In this document: positions 47,959 through 56,290 of the stretch, in pieces | Layout of the letters: every line of letters starts with the position of its first letter | Position numbering within the stretch: the first letter of the stretch is position 1 | NCBI RefSeq assembly: GCF_004364345.1 | Contig: NZ_SOCA01000011.1 | Span: 90,222 to 154,221 of the forward strand | DNA from: Prosthecobacter fusiformis | Lineage (GTDB): Bacteria > Verrucomicrobiota > Verrucomicrobiia > Verrucomicrobiales > Verrucomicrobiaceae | Direction of reading: 5' to 3' | DNA: 64,000 nucleotides | The notes under the pieces: model-generated | Told to the model about the DNA's origin: nothing | Seen by the model: the letters and a program-made list of their open reading frames with translations, nothing else | The model's database searches: none | Position numbers and translations under genes: made by a program

Positions 47959-48825
47959 TCAATGGCTGCCGATGATGCGCCACAGCAGGTCTTCCTGGGT
48001 GAGGTCTGTGGCACCGATGCGTTGGAGGTGAACAAAAAGATCTGCGCGGAATTTGGCATCCTGACCGTCACTGATGAAATAGACGGGGCTGCCCTGGGGC
48101 ACCTTTTGGATGAGCGGGCTGATAATCTGAAGAGATGTCTCCACAGCATCGGGCCCAAGTCCGCTGCGACAGCGTAATTCCTTCCACTGCCCATCCTGCT
48201 GCACGAGCACGGCGATGGACCCTTCGCAGGCTGAAATAAGGATCATATTTGGCTGCACGCTACGCTGCTCCACATAGAGCTGGTGCACTGCGTATTCATT
48301 GAGCGCGAAGAGGCCGCAGCAGACACGACCCGGGCGGATGCCGATGGTCTTCAGTACATCCTCAGTGACTTTGACCATGCTTTCCTCACAGGCCAGCAGC
48401 ACGCTGGCAGAGCTTTCCGGGTGATGACAAATCGCGTACCTTTTGCCACGGTCGAATTTTGGACCCAGCACGGCGCGTGGATTGGTGCGCAGTAGATTGA
48501 CGCAGTTTTCGCCACGCATCATGTTATTCTCCAGGCTCATGATGAAGCGGTTGTTAACGGAGACCACACACCATCCGCCATCAGCTAGCATGCGCCATTC
48601 ATCAGCGCGTTGAGGAGCGATGTCGGCAAACTCACCGTCCATCATTCCGCCTTCTTCAAAGCGGCCTTTTTTATTAAGGCCGCGCCAGCTTGTCTGGTTG
48701 CGACCCACATTCAGCAGGAGAGTCTTGCGCCCCTCAAAGCGCTGGTTCCAGGACACGCTGGCATCATCCGCCTCCGGCTTGAAGGCGGCGAAACTCAGGA
48801 CAGATTTGATTTCATCCAACAGCAT
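47959..48825 (-). CDS. PilM-like actin-fold protein
   Basis: 288-residue cytosolic protein in the PilM position. Its fold is inferred to be actin-like: strands such as TLLLNVGRNQTSWRG and MILISACEGSIAVLVQQDGQ (the phosphate-loop-like hairpin) and SGLGPDAVETSLQIISPLIQ are consistent. The start overlaps the 3' end of the ATPase gene by 14 bp. Divergent from canonical PilM; assignment rests mainly on gene order with PilN and PilO. Confidence 0.65.
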   Translation of the reverse strand: MLLDEIKSVLSFAAFKPEADDASVSWNQRFEGRKTLLLNVGRNQTSWRGLNKKGRFEEGGMMDGEFADIAPQRADEWRMLADGGWCVVSVNNRFIMSLENNMMRGENCVNLLRTNPRAVLGPKFDRGKRYAICHHPESSASVLLACEESMVKVTEDVLKTIGIRPGRVCCGLFALNEYAVHQLYVEQRSVQPNMILISACEGSIAVLVQQDGQWKELRCRSGLGPDAVETSLQIISPLIQKVPQGSPVYFISDGQDAKFRADLFVHLQRIGATDLTQEDLLWRIIGSH

Positions 48826-49876
48826 AAACAGAAGTTAGGTTTTCGCGTGATAAGTAATCGTACACCTCATGCTCGGCGTATCCGGTCTTGCGTGCCTGGG
48901 TGGGCCGCCAGCCATCCTGCTGACGGAATCCGAGACACCTTTCAAAGCTGATCATCCCGCGCGTAAAGCCCGCTTCGAGCTCCTGCTCCAGGTTCTTAAA
49001 TTCACCCCGGCGGATCATCCCGCACACGGAGTCATACGGCAGCAGCAGTTCATGAATAGGAAAGCGCTTGCCGCGTGTTTCATCAAACAGCAGTCGCTGA
49101 CAGAGGATGCCACGAAAGCTGTCGGCAAAGGAGAGCATGGCGTTTTCCATGCGGTCGCTGGGGATGAGTTTGAGGTAACGCTGCACCGTTTGGGCCGCGC
49201 TGGAGGTATGCAGGGTGGCCACGACGACGTGGCCGGTTTCTGCCGCTTGCAGGGCGATTTCAGCCGTCTCGCCATCACGTATTTCCCCCACTAGAATGAC
49301 ATCCGGCGCTTGGCGCAAGGCAGCGCGCAGAGATTTATTAAAGTCCAGTTCATCTGTGCCAATTTCCCGTTGAGACACCAGCGAAGGCGTGCCCTCAGGG
49401 TAAACAAATTCGATGGGATCTTCAAAGGTAAGCACATGCTCTTGGCGGCGCTTGGCCCGCTCCAGGATCATGGACGCAATGGTGGTGGACTTACCGGATC
49501 CTGTCGCACCGCAGACCAGGAACAGGCCGTTTTTGGCCTCCAGGAAAGCCTTGATAGCCGCAGGCGGAACCATCAGTTTGCTGATGTCTGGAATAGTCTC
49601 CGGCAGCAGGCGCATGACCCAGCGGGGACGTCCACGGGTGACCATGCGGTTCACACGGTAGCGGCGGTTGCCTAGGGTCAGTGCATAGTCCACGCATCCG
49701 GCCGTAAACTCCAGCGGTCGCTCCGGCTGGTAGATGAAGGAATCAAAGAACAGCTTGCCATTGCGCTTATAAGTCAGCGGCTCCCATGGGGTGATATAAA
49801 AGTCGCTGACCCCGGCATCCTTCGAGAGATGAAGCATGCGGTATCCAAGCTGACTGCGTTCATTGATATCTTCCAT
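48812..49876 (-). CDS. PilT-like secretion/pilus retraction-type ATPase
   Basis: 354-residue hexameric ATPase of the type II/IV secretion family. Walker A is GATGSGKST (123-131), the Asp box is LTFEDPIEFVY (149-159), Walker B is VILVGEIRDGETAEIAL (193-209) and the His box TLHTSSA (221-227). The ~100-residue N-terminal domain and total length match PilT (about 345), not PilB or GspE (about 500-570), and there is no zinc-cysteine motif. It is the only ATPase gene in the locus, so it must either power assembly itself or rely on a PilB elsewhere. Confidence 0.93.
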   Translation of the reverse strand: MEDINERSQLGYRMLHLSKDAGVSDFYITPWEPLTYKRNGKLFFDSFIYQPERPLEFTAGCVDYALTLGNRRYRVNRMVTRGRPRWVMRLLPETIPDISKLMVPPAAIKAFLEAKNGLFLVCGATGSGKSTTIASMILERAKRRQEHVLTFEDPIEFVYPEGTPSLVSQREIGTDELDFNKSLRAALRQAPDVILVGEIRDGETAEIALQAAETGHVVVATLHTSSAAQTVQRYLKLIPSDRMENAMLSFADSFRGILCQRLLFDETRGKRFPIHELLLPYDSVCGMIRRGEFKNLEQELEAGFTRGMISFERCLGFRQQDGWRPTQARKTGYAEHEVYDYLSRENLTSVYAVG

Positions 49877-49891
49877 GACGTTGAAAAAAGC

Positions 49892-51493
49892 TTACTTGTT
49901 AGGAATGAAGCGGCCTCGCAGCATCGCGCTGGCCGTAGCGGTCTCGTAAACGTAGAACTGGTTCCCTTTCACCACGCCGGCTCCTGCATCCAGGGTCTCC
50001 CAGCTTAGTTCCAAGCGGTATTCCACCCCATCCACGGTGACTTTAAAATCAGTGTTCGGATTGCGCAGTTCCACGATGTCGGCACTGGCCATCTGGTCCG
50101 CCGTGTTTTCCGTGCTGATGAGGCCCAGGTTGATGTGCACCACCGTGGAGTAGGCCGGCTCGGTGAGCTTCATATTGATGCTCAGGGTCACTCCGGTGGC
50201 CTCGCTGTTATAAAACGTATTGCCATTGAGCATGAGCAGTTCGCCCAGCTCAAAATATACATTGGGCGTGATGGTATCAAATGTGCCTGGGGTGAACTTC
50301 AGCATGTTTTCCGTCCCTGCATCCAGGAACTGCCCATTGCCCAGATCCACTTTCGTATTGCCATGCAGGAAGGTGGAGCTTTCCACGCCGTTCTGCACTG
50401 AGGTCACTAGATTGGACCCGCCTGTCGCATTGCCCCAGGTGCCGCTGCCTGTGCCTGTGAAGCCGGATGTCAGTCGATAGTAGGAGGCGGAGGCATTGCC
50501 GCTCGTTTTGTATTTAGTAGTATCCGTGGAGATGTTTCGCGCTTCCACTTTATCCGCCGGGGTGAGTGAGATGCTGCCAGAATACGTCGTCCAGGCACCG
50601 CCATTGAGGCGGTATTCCAGGCGTGATCCCGAGGCTGGTGCGCCATTGGGGCTGAGCGCAGCTGTCGTGGGAAATGAAGCATAGGCAAAGGTGCCGCTAG
50701 TTGGGCTGATGAGCGGGCGTGGTAACTGTTCGGCTACCGGGACCTGGGGGCCATCATCCCCACCTCCATCGTCTCCGCCTCCACCGCCGCCACCGTCACC
50801 AGGATCTTCTCCGTCATCTGGAGGCGTTACCGGGGCGTCTTTCGTCGGGTCAAAGGGATTGGAATTGCCCTCGCCTTGATTGCCGGCCGGAGTATTATAG
50901 TTGGGTTTTCCCACACTGGAGTAACCCCAGACCCAGCCTTGGTTCTTTCCCTCGACGGAATTGTAGGTCATCCTGGATGCGGTCCGCTTTTCTGTACCGA
51001 AGTCTTTCGACGCTAGACTCTCGTCCAGGTAAAACTCACTGACGGCGCTGCCTTTGGCCTCGGTCAGCTCAAAGCGCATCGTTTGGGGATTCCACTTGGC
51101 CCGCTGCTGCCCGGCGGATTCAGGAGCGGAAGTGATGCGGGCACGCAGCCGGGAATCCACTAGGCGACCCGAGACTGGACCTGCATGCTGCTTCCATTCG
51201 GACTGCGGGCGGCTGCGCTTCATTTTATCTAGCACCGTCTGTGCATTCGTCTGGCCAATAAGGTTACCGCCATCGGAGACATAGGCTGCCACCATTTGAT
51301 TCAGTGTCGCCACGTCCGAAGCGATCTTGGCATTCCTCACGGCGGCTGGCTGGGTACCCACCACACTGACGATCACGGTGATCAGGACGCCGATGATGGC
51401 GATCAAAACAACCAGTTCCATCACGGAGAAGGCCAACCTGCGGTGCAGGACAGACTTTTCAGTGAGTGTGATAACCGGAACTTTTGTTTCCAT
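49892..51493 (-). CDS. Large pseudopilin with Gly/Asp-rich linker and C-terminal beta domains
   Basis: 533-residue protein, first gene of the leftward operon. Its leader (VITLTEKSVLHRRLA) precedes FSVMELVVLIAIIGVLITVI: a prepilin helix with Glu at +5 but Ala in place of the usual Gly at -1. About residues 230-250 are an Asp/Gly run (DDGEDPGDGGGGGGG). Then come beta-rich regions, including a segment (SPNGAPASGSRLEYRLNGGA) like chitobiase C-terminal beta-sandwich modules. Much longer than typical pseudopilins (150-250). Probably an adapted tip or major pilin. Confidence 0.8.
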   Translation of the reverse strand: METKVPVITLTEKSVLHRRLAFSVMELVVLIAIIGVLITVIVSVVGTQPAAVRNAKIASDVATLNQMVAAYVSDGGNLIGQTNAQTVLDKMKRSRPQSEWKQHAGPVSGRLVDSRLRARITSAPESAGQQRAKWNPQTMRFELTEAKGSAVSEFYLDESLASKDFGTEKRTASRMTYNSVEGKNQGWVWGYSSVGKPNYNTPAGNQGEGNSNPFDPTKDAPVTPPDDGEDPGDGGGGGGGDDGGGDDGPQVPVAEQLPRPLISPTSGTFAYASFPTTAALSPNGAPASGSRLEYRLNGGAWTTYSGSISLTPADKVEARNISTDTTKYKTSGNASASYYRLTSGFTGTGSGTWGNATGGSNLVTSVQNGVESSTFLHGNTKVDLGNGQFLDAGTENMLKFTPGTFDTITPNVYFELGELLMLNGNTFYNSEATGVTLSINMKLTEPAYSTVVHINLGLISTENTADQMASADIVELRNPNTDFKVTVDGVEYRLELSWETLDAGAGVVKGNQFYVYETATASAMLRGRFIPNK

Positions 51494-51514
51494 GGATGTT
51501 ATGGTAAATATTTA

Positions 51515-51543
51515 AACATAGCGAAATTTGTGGACTAAATCAA
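51515..51543 (-). promoter_or_regulatory. Promoter of the leftward pseudopilus operon
   Basis: Reading leftward, TTGATT (51543-51538) lies exactly 17 bp ahead of TATGTT (51520-51515). This would place the transcription start just upstream of the pseudopilin ATG at 51493. Confidence 0.55.
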
Positions 51544-51560
51544 ACGGAAGTGAACTTTTT

Positions 51561-51718
51561 CTATATTTATCATATTTCTCGGTTTCGTGCTTTTTGCTTT
51601 TTTTTGCCAAAAGGCTGGATGTCGGGGGTGAGTGATAATTTAGATTTACGGAAAATATTCTCATGGCGGTGGTAAATAGCATTTGAGTAAATTATCTGCT
51701 TCCACTATATTTATCATA
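51561..51718. repeat. 14-bp direct repeat in the divergent promoter gap
   Basis: CTATATTTATCATA occurs at 51561-51574 and again at 51705-51718 in the same orientation, 144 bp apart. The right-hand copy contains the -10 of the secretin promoter. It lies in the AT-rich gap between the divergent operon and the secretin gene. Confidence 0.7.
51683..51711 (+). promoter_or_regulatory. Promoter of the secretin gene
   Basis: TTGAGT (51683-51688) and TATATT (51706-51711) are separated by exactly 17 bp. Transcription would start near 51718, giving a leader of about 14 nt to the ATG at 51732, with no obvious Shine-Dalgarno. Confidence 0.6.
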
Positions 51719-51731
51719 ATAACACCTTTCG

Positions 51732-53747
51732 ATGCACACTCCGCGCCATTTCTTTCTGGTTTTCTGCCTCGGCGCCTGCTTGACGCTCCAACATGCTGGA
51801 GCGCAGATGGGCACCCAAGGCTTCAATTTTTCTACCTCCCAGTATGAAATGGAATCACAGAAGCTGCGGGACGCACCTCCCCAGCAGTATGATTTCTCCA
51901 ACGCCATCCTCTCGGACGTCTTGAGGTTCCTGGCCACGGATGCTGGTATTTCCTTCTTCTCCCTGCCCAATGATAGTCCAGAAGGATCTCGCCTGATCAC
52001 TTTCTCCATCCGGTCCAGTCCCTTTCGTGTTCTGGAAACTCTCTGCAAAGCAAATGGACTGGCCATCATCCCTGACAATGGCATCTGGTACATCCGTCCA
52101 GCAGATGACAAGGAACTCATCGGTAAATCCTACCTCATTCGTCACAACTCCCTGGAGCGTGTGGATCGAGTAAACTCCAATAGCGGACTTAACATGACTC
52201 CAGTAGGGGGTGGCGGCGGCGGTGGGGGAGGGGGCGTAAATCTCCAGGGCAACCAGGAAACCTTTTCCGTCCGCCGCAGTGAGATCATCAATGACATCCG
52301 CTCTCTGCTCAGCCTCCCCACGGAGGAGCAGGAAAACGGGCAAAACAGTGCTGTGGGTGCAGATCCCGCAAGTGCTTTGGGCGGCGCAGGGGGAGATGAA
52401 ACCAAGGCAATGAACTCCAATGAGCTCAGCAGCTTCCGCAAGCCCAAGATCATTTGGAAGTCCGATTCTAACACGCTTTATATCGTCGCTACACGCCTAC
52501 AGCATCTTTGGATCGAAGGATACCTGGATGCTGCGGACAAGCCACAGACCCTCATCGCCATTGAAGTCAAATTCATCGAAACCACCCGAGACCCGGAACG
52601 CGAATTCGGCATCGACTGGACCGGTACCTTTGACACCGGCAATTTCCGCCAGGTGGAGCAAGTGACCCAGGAAACGGATACCGCCACCGGGGTCAATAAA
52701 ATCAACGTCGAATACAACAATGTGGCCACCAACGGCGGCTACAGGGCCGACCTGTCCAACCTGCTGAGTCCCACCAACCTCAATGCTGCCGGCGGAGCGT
52801 TGGGCTTCCCCGCCCTCGGCATCCTCAGTTCTCAGGACATCAACGTCAAATTGCGCGCTTTGCTGAGGGATGAAGAAACTCAGATGACCTCTTACCCGCG
52901 CATGGTCACCCTGAATAACAGTGAAGTATCCTTCCGCAGTGTCGTGAACCAGCCCGTGCTGGATGGCACCGCCTCCGCCACCGTCGGTGCCGGGGCAACC
53001 ACCACTTCATCTATCGCTTACTTGCCCATCGGCACCGTGTTGAACATCCTGCCCAAGCGCATGGAAAACGACAAAATCCTGCTGAACATGGCCGTCACGG
53101 TTTCTAGCATCATCAGCACCGAGGTGATCAACGGTAACCCTTATCCAGTGGCCTCATCCCGTGTTTACAACGCCCCTGTGGAAGTGAATTCCGGATACAC
53201 CGTTGCTGTCGGCGGCTTGGATGAAGCCCGCGAGCGCGAAGGCAAAGCGGGCATTCCATTCCTGCACAGCATCCCCCTGCTGGGCAAAGCTTTCAAATAC
53301 GATAGCAAGAGCAAGAACCACAAAAACCTCATGCTCTTCATCACTCCGCAGATCATCGATGCACGCGACGGCGGTCTGCCTGCCGAGCCACAGTCCGTTA
53401 TTCCCCAGCGCCCTGCTCACTTGCTGCCAAAAATTCCCAAAGTGGACCCCAACAGCGGTGCCATTATCGGTGGCCCAGACTCTCTGCCCAATGCCGTCTC
53501 CTACTTGACCCGTGAGACTGACATCTTGCACCACACCATTTATGAAGGCCGCATCACCCCTGATGAAACACGGAAAGTGAAAGAGCTCAAAATCGCAGTC
53601 GAGCAGCTCGATGCTCAGTGCGAAATCTTGAAAGTCCAATACCCAGCCCAGCTTTCCCTCATCAATAGCCATCAGTTGCAACTCAAAGGTCTCCTGGACC
53701 GCAATCAGCAAATGGCTCGTTTGCTGTTCTCGAAGAAATATTTCTGA
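51732..53747 (+). CDS. gspD: Outer-membrane secretin (GspD/PilQ family)
   Basis: 671-residue secretin forming the outer-membrane channel. A signal peptide (FFLVFCLGACLTLQHAGAQ) is followed by an N0-like domain (about 50-125, QQYDFSNAILSDVLRFLATD), a poly-Gly segment (GGGGGGGGGG near 155), then the secretin pre-domain (LIAIEVKFIETTRDPEREFGIDW) and the channel core with GYTVAVGGLDEAREREGKAGIPF and KNLMLFITPQIID. The N1-N3 region seems short compared with GspD. The C-terminal helix (about 610-670) may bind a pilotin. Divergent from the ten-gene operon. Confidence 0.93.
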   Translation: MHTPRHFFLVFCLGACLTLQHAGAQMGTQGFNFSTSQYEMESQKLRDAPPQQYDFSNAILSDVLRFLATDAGISFFSLPNDSPEGSRLITFSIRSSPFRVLETLCKANGLAIIPDNGIWYIRPADDKELIGKSYLIRHNSLERVDRVNSNSGLNMTPVGGGGGGGGGGVNLQGNQETFSVRRSEIINDIRSLLSLPTEEQENGQNSAVGADPASALGGAGGDETKAMNSNELSSFRKPKIIWKSDSNTLYIVATRLQHLWIEGYLDAADKPQTLIAIEVKFIETTRDPEREFGIDWTGTFDTGNFRQVEQVTQETDTATGVNKINVEYNNVATNGGYRADLSNLLSPTNLNAAGGALGFPALGILSSQDINVKLRALLRDEETQMTSYPRMVTLNNSEVSFRSVVNQPVLDGTASATVGAGATTTSSIAYLPIGTVLNILPKRMENDKILLNMAVTVSSIISTEVINGNPYPVASSRVYNAPVEVNSGYTVAVGGLDEAREREGKAGIPFLHSIPLLGKAFKYDSKSKNHKNLMLFITPQIIDARDGGLPAEPQSVIPQRPAHLLPKIPKVDPNSGAIIGGPDSLPNAVSYLTRETDILHHTIYEGRITPDETRKVKELKIAVEQLDAQCEILKVQYPAQLSLINSHQLQLKGLLDRNQQMARLLFSKKYF

Positions 53748-53762
53748 TCGTTCAGGAACATG

Positions 53763-53811
53763 AAAAAGGCAGGAAACCCGGAGCCTAGGCTCTGAAGTTT
53801 CCTGCCTTTTT
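53763..53811. terminator. Strong bidirectional terminator
   Basis: A 15-bp stem (AAAAAGGCAGGAAAC, 53763-53777, with 53797-53811) contains a further palindrome GAGCCTAGGCTC (53781-53792). T runs flank both directions, so it can serve both the secretin gene and the convergent lipoprotein gene. Confidence 0.85.
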
Positions 53812-53838
53812 AATTTTATACCGACTTATCAAACCGCA

Positions 53839-54501
53839 TTAACGCGAACGGCGGTCACGGTCCGAAGACCGGGAAGAGGAAGATGGTCGCGAAGCGGAAG
53901 GCCGACCAGAAGATCCGCCGGAAGGACGCGAGATCGAAGGCCGTGAGGACGAGCCACCTGAAGGCCGGGAATAGGATGCCGATGTTGTCCGCGGGGAGGA
54001 CCGTACAGAGGGAGGTGAAGACCTAAACGAGGACGACGGACGGGAGGACGAAGGCCGTGACAGACTGCTGCCTCCTGGACGGCTCAACTGACGCGAAAAT
54101 GAAGAACTGGGAATCCGGGGTGCGGAGGCGTTGAATCCACTGCGGGAGGAACTGGGCCGTGAAACACGGGAAGCATAGGAGGAACTGCCAGGGGAGCGAC
54201 GGTAGCGGTCACTGCTGTAATGGTCATGATGGTCGTGATGATGGTGACTGCCGTAATTGCGACCACCCAGACCGAAGAAGCCAACATTAGAATACAGAGG
54301 AGAGTAACCGAAGCCCCGGTTGTATCCATACCCGTAGTCATTGTAGCCCACGTAATTATCCACCACCACACCGCGGCTTACCAGGGGCGCACCCCCGTAA
54401 TAACCACCATCCACGTAGCCGTAATCATCATAGGCGACGCAAGAACTCAATGCCGCCACGCAGACGGCAACACCAGCCAGAGAAAAAAGTTTTGGTTTCA
54501 T
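53839..54501 (-). CDS. Low-complexity Ser/Arg/Pro-rich lipoprotein with His cluster
   Basis: 220-residue predicted lipoprotein (lipobox LSSC, Cys21). Residues about 24-80 are Tyr/Gly-rich (DDYGYVDGGYYGG); a His/Asp cluster (SHHHHDHHDHY) lies near residue 86; the rest is built from approximate SRPS or GGSS-RPS repeats with many Ser, Arg and Pro. No enzyme fold is apparent. The basic, disordered tail could bind nucleic acid or polysaccharide, and the His cluster could bind metal; both are inferences. It is convergent with the secretin gene. Confidence 0.75.
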   Translation of the reverse strand: MKPKLFSLAGVAVCVAALSSCVAYDDYGYVDGGYYGGAPLVSRGVVVDNYVGYNDYGYGYNRGFGYSPLYSNVGFFGLGGRNYGSHHHHDHHDHYSSDRYRRSPGSSSYASRVSRPSSSRSGFNASAPRIPSSSFSRQLSRPGGSSLSRPSSSRPSSSFRSSPPSVRSSPRTTSASYSRPSGGSSSRPSISRPSGGSSGRPSASRPSSSSRSSDRDRRSR

Positions 54502-54645
54502 AACAAATGACAGACACCCTCCACAGCTGTTTTATTCAAATACGCTGCTTTTGAGGCGCGTAACACCATGCACACCCAGGGTGGACGTGCACATTTACCC
54601 TTTGCAAAAGCGCCTGCCCATGGCTCATTCACCTTCCCAACCCTT

Positions 54646-55239
54646 ATGAAATTCAATCTTCCGCTTCTAGCCGCCCTCGCATTTACGTTTGCCGGCTCGT
54701 CCGGTTTAACCCAAGCCCAAGAGACCCCTGTGAGCGATACCAAACCAGTCAAAATTGTGATGGAGACCAACAAAGGTTCCATCGAAATCGAACTCGACGC
54801 CGCCAAAGCCCCCCTCAGCGTTGCTAACTTTGTCAAATACGTCAAAAAAGGCCATTATACCGGCACTGTGTTCCATCGTGTCATTCCTGCCTTCATGATT
54901 CAGGGCGGTGGTTTTACCGCAGACATGCAGCAGAAGGACACGGAGGCCCCTATTCAGAACGAAGCCAAAAACGGCCTCAAAAACGTCAAAGGCACACTGG
55001 CCATGGCTCGCACGCCTAATCCCCACAGCGCTTCCAGCCAGTTCTTCATCAACTTGAAGGACAATAGCTTTCTGGACTACCCTGGCCAGGACGGCTGGGG
55101 CTACTGCGTTTTCGGTAAGGTGACCAAAGGAATGGATGTCGTTGAAGCCATCGAAGGCGTCCCCACTACTACCAAAGCTGGCCACCAGAACGTGCCGGTG
55201 GAAGCAGTGACCATCACCAGCGCTAAGGTCGTGGAATAA
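54646..55239 (+). CDS. Exported cyclophilin-type peptidyl-prolyl isomerase
   Basis: 197-residue cyclophilin with a signal peptide (LLAALAFTFAGSSGLTQAQ), so periplasmic. The domain shows METNKGSIEIELDAAKAPLS, then GTVFHRVIPAFMIQGGGFT with the active-site FHR, GTLAMARTPNPHSASSQFFIN and VFGKVTKGMDVVE. Active-site residues (Arg, Phe, Gln) are intact. ATG at 54646 gives the signal peptide; the frame opens earlier. A terminator follows. Confidence 0.95.
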   Translation: MKFNLPLLAALAFTFAGSSGLTQAQETPVSDTKPVKIVMETNKGSIEIELDAAKAPLSVANFVKYVKKGHYTGTVFHRVIPAFMIQGGGFTADMQQKDTEAPIQNEAKNGLKNVKGTLAMARTPNPHSASSQFFINLKDNSFLDYPGQDGWGYCVFGKVTKGMDVVEAIEGVPTTTKAGHQNVPVEAVTITSAKVVE

Positions 55240-55262
55240 CCTCCAAGACTGTGATTATTCTC

Positions 55263-55292
55263 GCCGGTCCCTTTTTAGGGACCGGCTTTTTT
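55263..55292. terminator. Terminator after the cyclophilin gene
   Basis: A 10-bp perfect stem (GCCGGTCCCT, 55263-55272, with AGGGACCGGC, 55277-55286) and a TTTT loop, followed by six T. The next gene is convergent, so it may act for both. Confidence 0.9.
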
Positions 55293-55320
55293 ATGCGTGG
55301 AAGGGTAGGGGTCTGGCTTC

Positions 55321-55605
55321 TCACAGTTTAGCTTCACCCTGAAGGATGCGTTTGAGCAACTGACCCCGCACGCCCACTCCGTCCTGCGTCAGCTTTAGTA
55401 GCTTGGCGTCCACCTTGTCCTGCTCCATCAGCGGCAGGTTAGCCCATGGCAGTGTGATGCTGTGGGGGCCTTGGCAAAGCGCATCGTAGCGGATAAGACC
55501 TTTTACATACGCAGACCACGATGGATAGCCTAAGATTTTAGCACGCTTTTCAGCTACATCGAGGAGATCTGGAGGTAATTTCAAGGAGCGGGTGCTGGAT
55601 GCCAT
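55321..55605 (-). CDS. Small protein with ribbon-helix-helix-like N-terminus
   Basis: 94 residues. The N-terminal 45 residues (RSLKLPPDLLDVAEKRAKIL, then GYPSWSAYVKGLIRYDAL) have the beta strand plus two-helix pattern of ribbon-helix-helix DNA-binding proteins. The C-terminal half is helical and of unknown role. Its upstream neighbour on the same strand, 117 bp away, is an XRE-family protein. No toxin partner is visible, so a transcriptional regulator is as likely as an antitoxin. Confidence 0.65.
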   Translation of the reverse strand: MASSTRSLKLPPDLLDVAEKRAKILGYPSWSAYVKGLIRYDALCQGPHSITLPWANLPLMEQDKVDAKLLKLTQDGVGVRGQLLKRILQGEAKL

Positions 55606-55722
55606 AGGGAAAGAATGTTAGCTGCGGATCGGGAGGACCGCCACAATCTTGCGAGCCGACTGCTCTTGTCTAGTATGTTCTTTTGAACATAATTCTCTGG
55701 AGGGCCGTAATCTTTTTTGCCA

Positions 55723-56091
55723 CTATGATGAAGCTGGCTTTTTCTTTTTGAGATCGTTTTTTTGAATGCTGGCAGGCTCCTTTAACATCTCCTGCCGCAC
55801 CAACCAGATCATATAATCACGTACAGACATAAATCCCGTGCTGGCTCTGCGGCGTTCCAGCTCTTCCCATTCTTTCAGAGTTAGCGGCATGTCCCAATCT
55901 GCGTCTCCAGAGGAACTGAAAAGTGGAGTTCCCTCGATTAAATGCTCCAGCAGCAAAGAGGCCGGCCCAGAAGGAGCTTGCCCCTTTTCCCATTGGGTGA
56001 CTGTGGTGGGGGATACCCGCAGCATCGCCGAGAACTGGCTTTGAGTCAGCCCTTTGGATTCGCGATAGTTACGGATTTGCTCAGAATTCAT
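55723..56091 (-). CDS. XRE-family helix-turn-helix protein
   Basis: 122 residues. An N-terminal HTH (about 2-50) reads IRNYRESKGLTQSQFSAMLRVSPTTVTQWEKGQAPSG, the arrangement seen in XRE/HigA-type regulators. The C-terminal part has DMPLTLKEWEELERRRASTG and a Lys-rich tail. The ATG at 56091 is taken because the first helix of the fold starts there; two upstream in-frame starts (56121 and 56166) exist. No adjacent toxin gene is apparent. Confidence 0.75.
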   Translation of the reverse strand: MNSEQIRNYRESKGLTQSQFSAMLRVSPTTVTQWEKGQAPSGPASLLLEHLIEGTPLFSSSGDADWDMPLTLKEWEELERRRASTGFMSVRDYMIWLVRQEMLKEPASIQKNDLKKKKPASS

Positions 56092-56290
56092 GGCTGAATT
56101 ATTCAGTGCATTATCAATCATTGCAATCCTGTATATAACTCTATTTCGAAAGCTTGCAGTGCCCAAAAGCTCATTCTGCTTCAGGCCAACCGATGACTGG
56201 TGGCTTCTGATCTATGATCGCAGGCCATACTTTCGATTAACTATACCAATAGGAAAGCGGGAGCATCGATAGCCCCCGATTTCATGGGCG

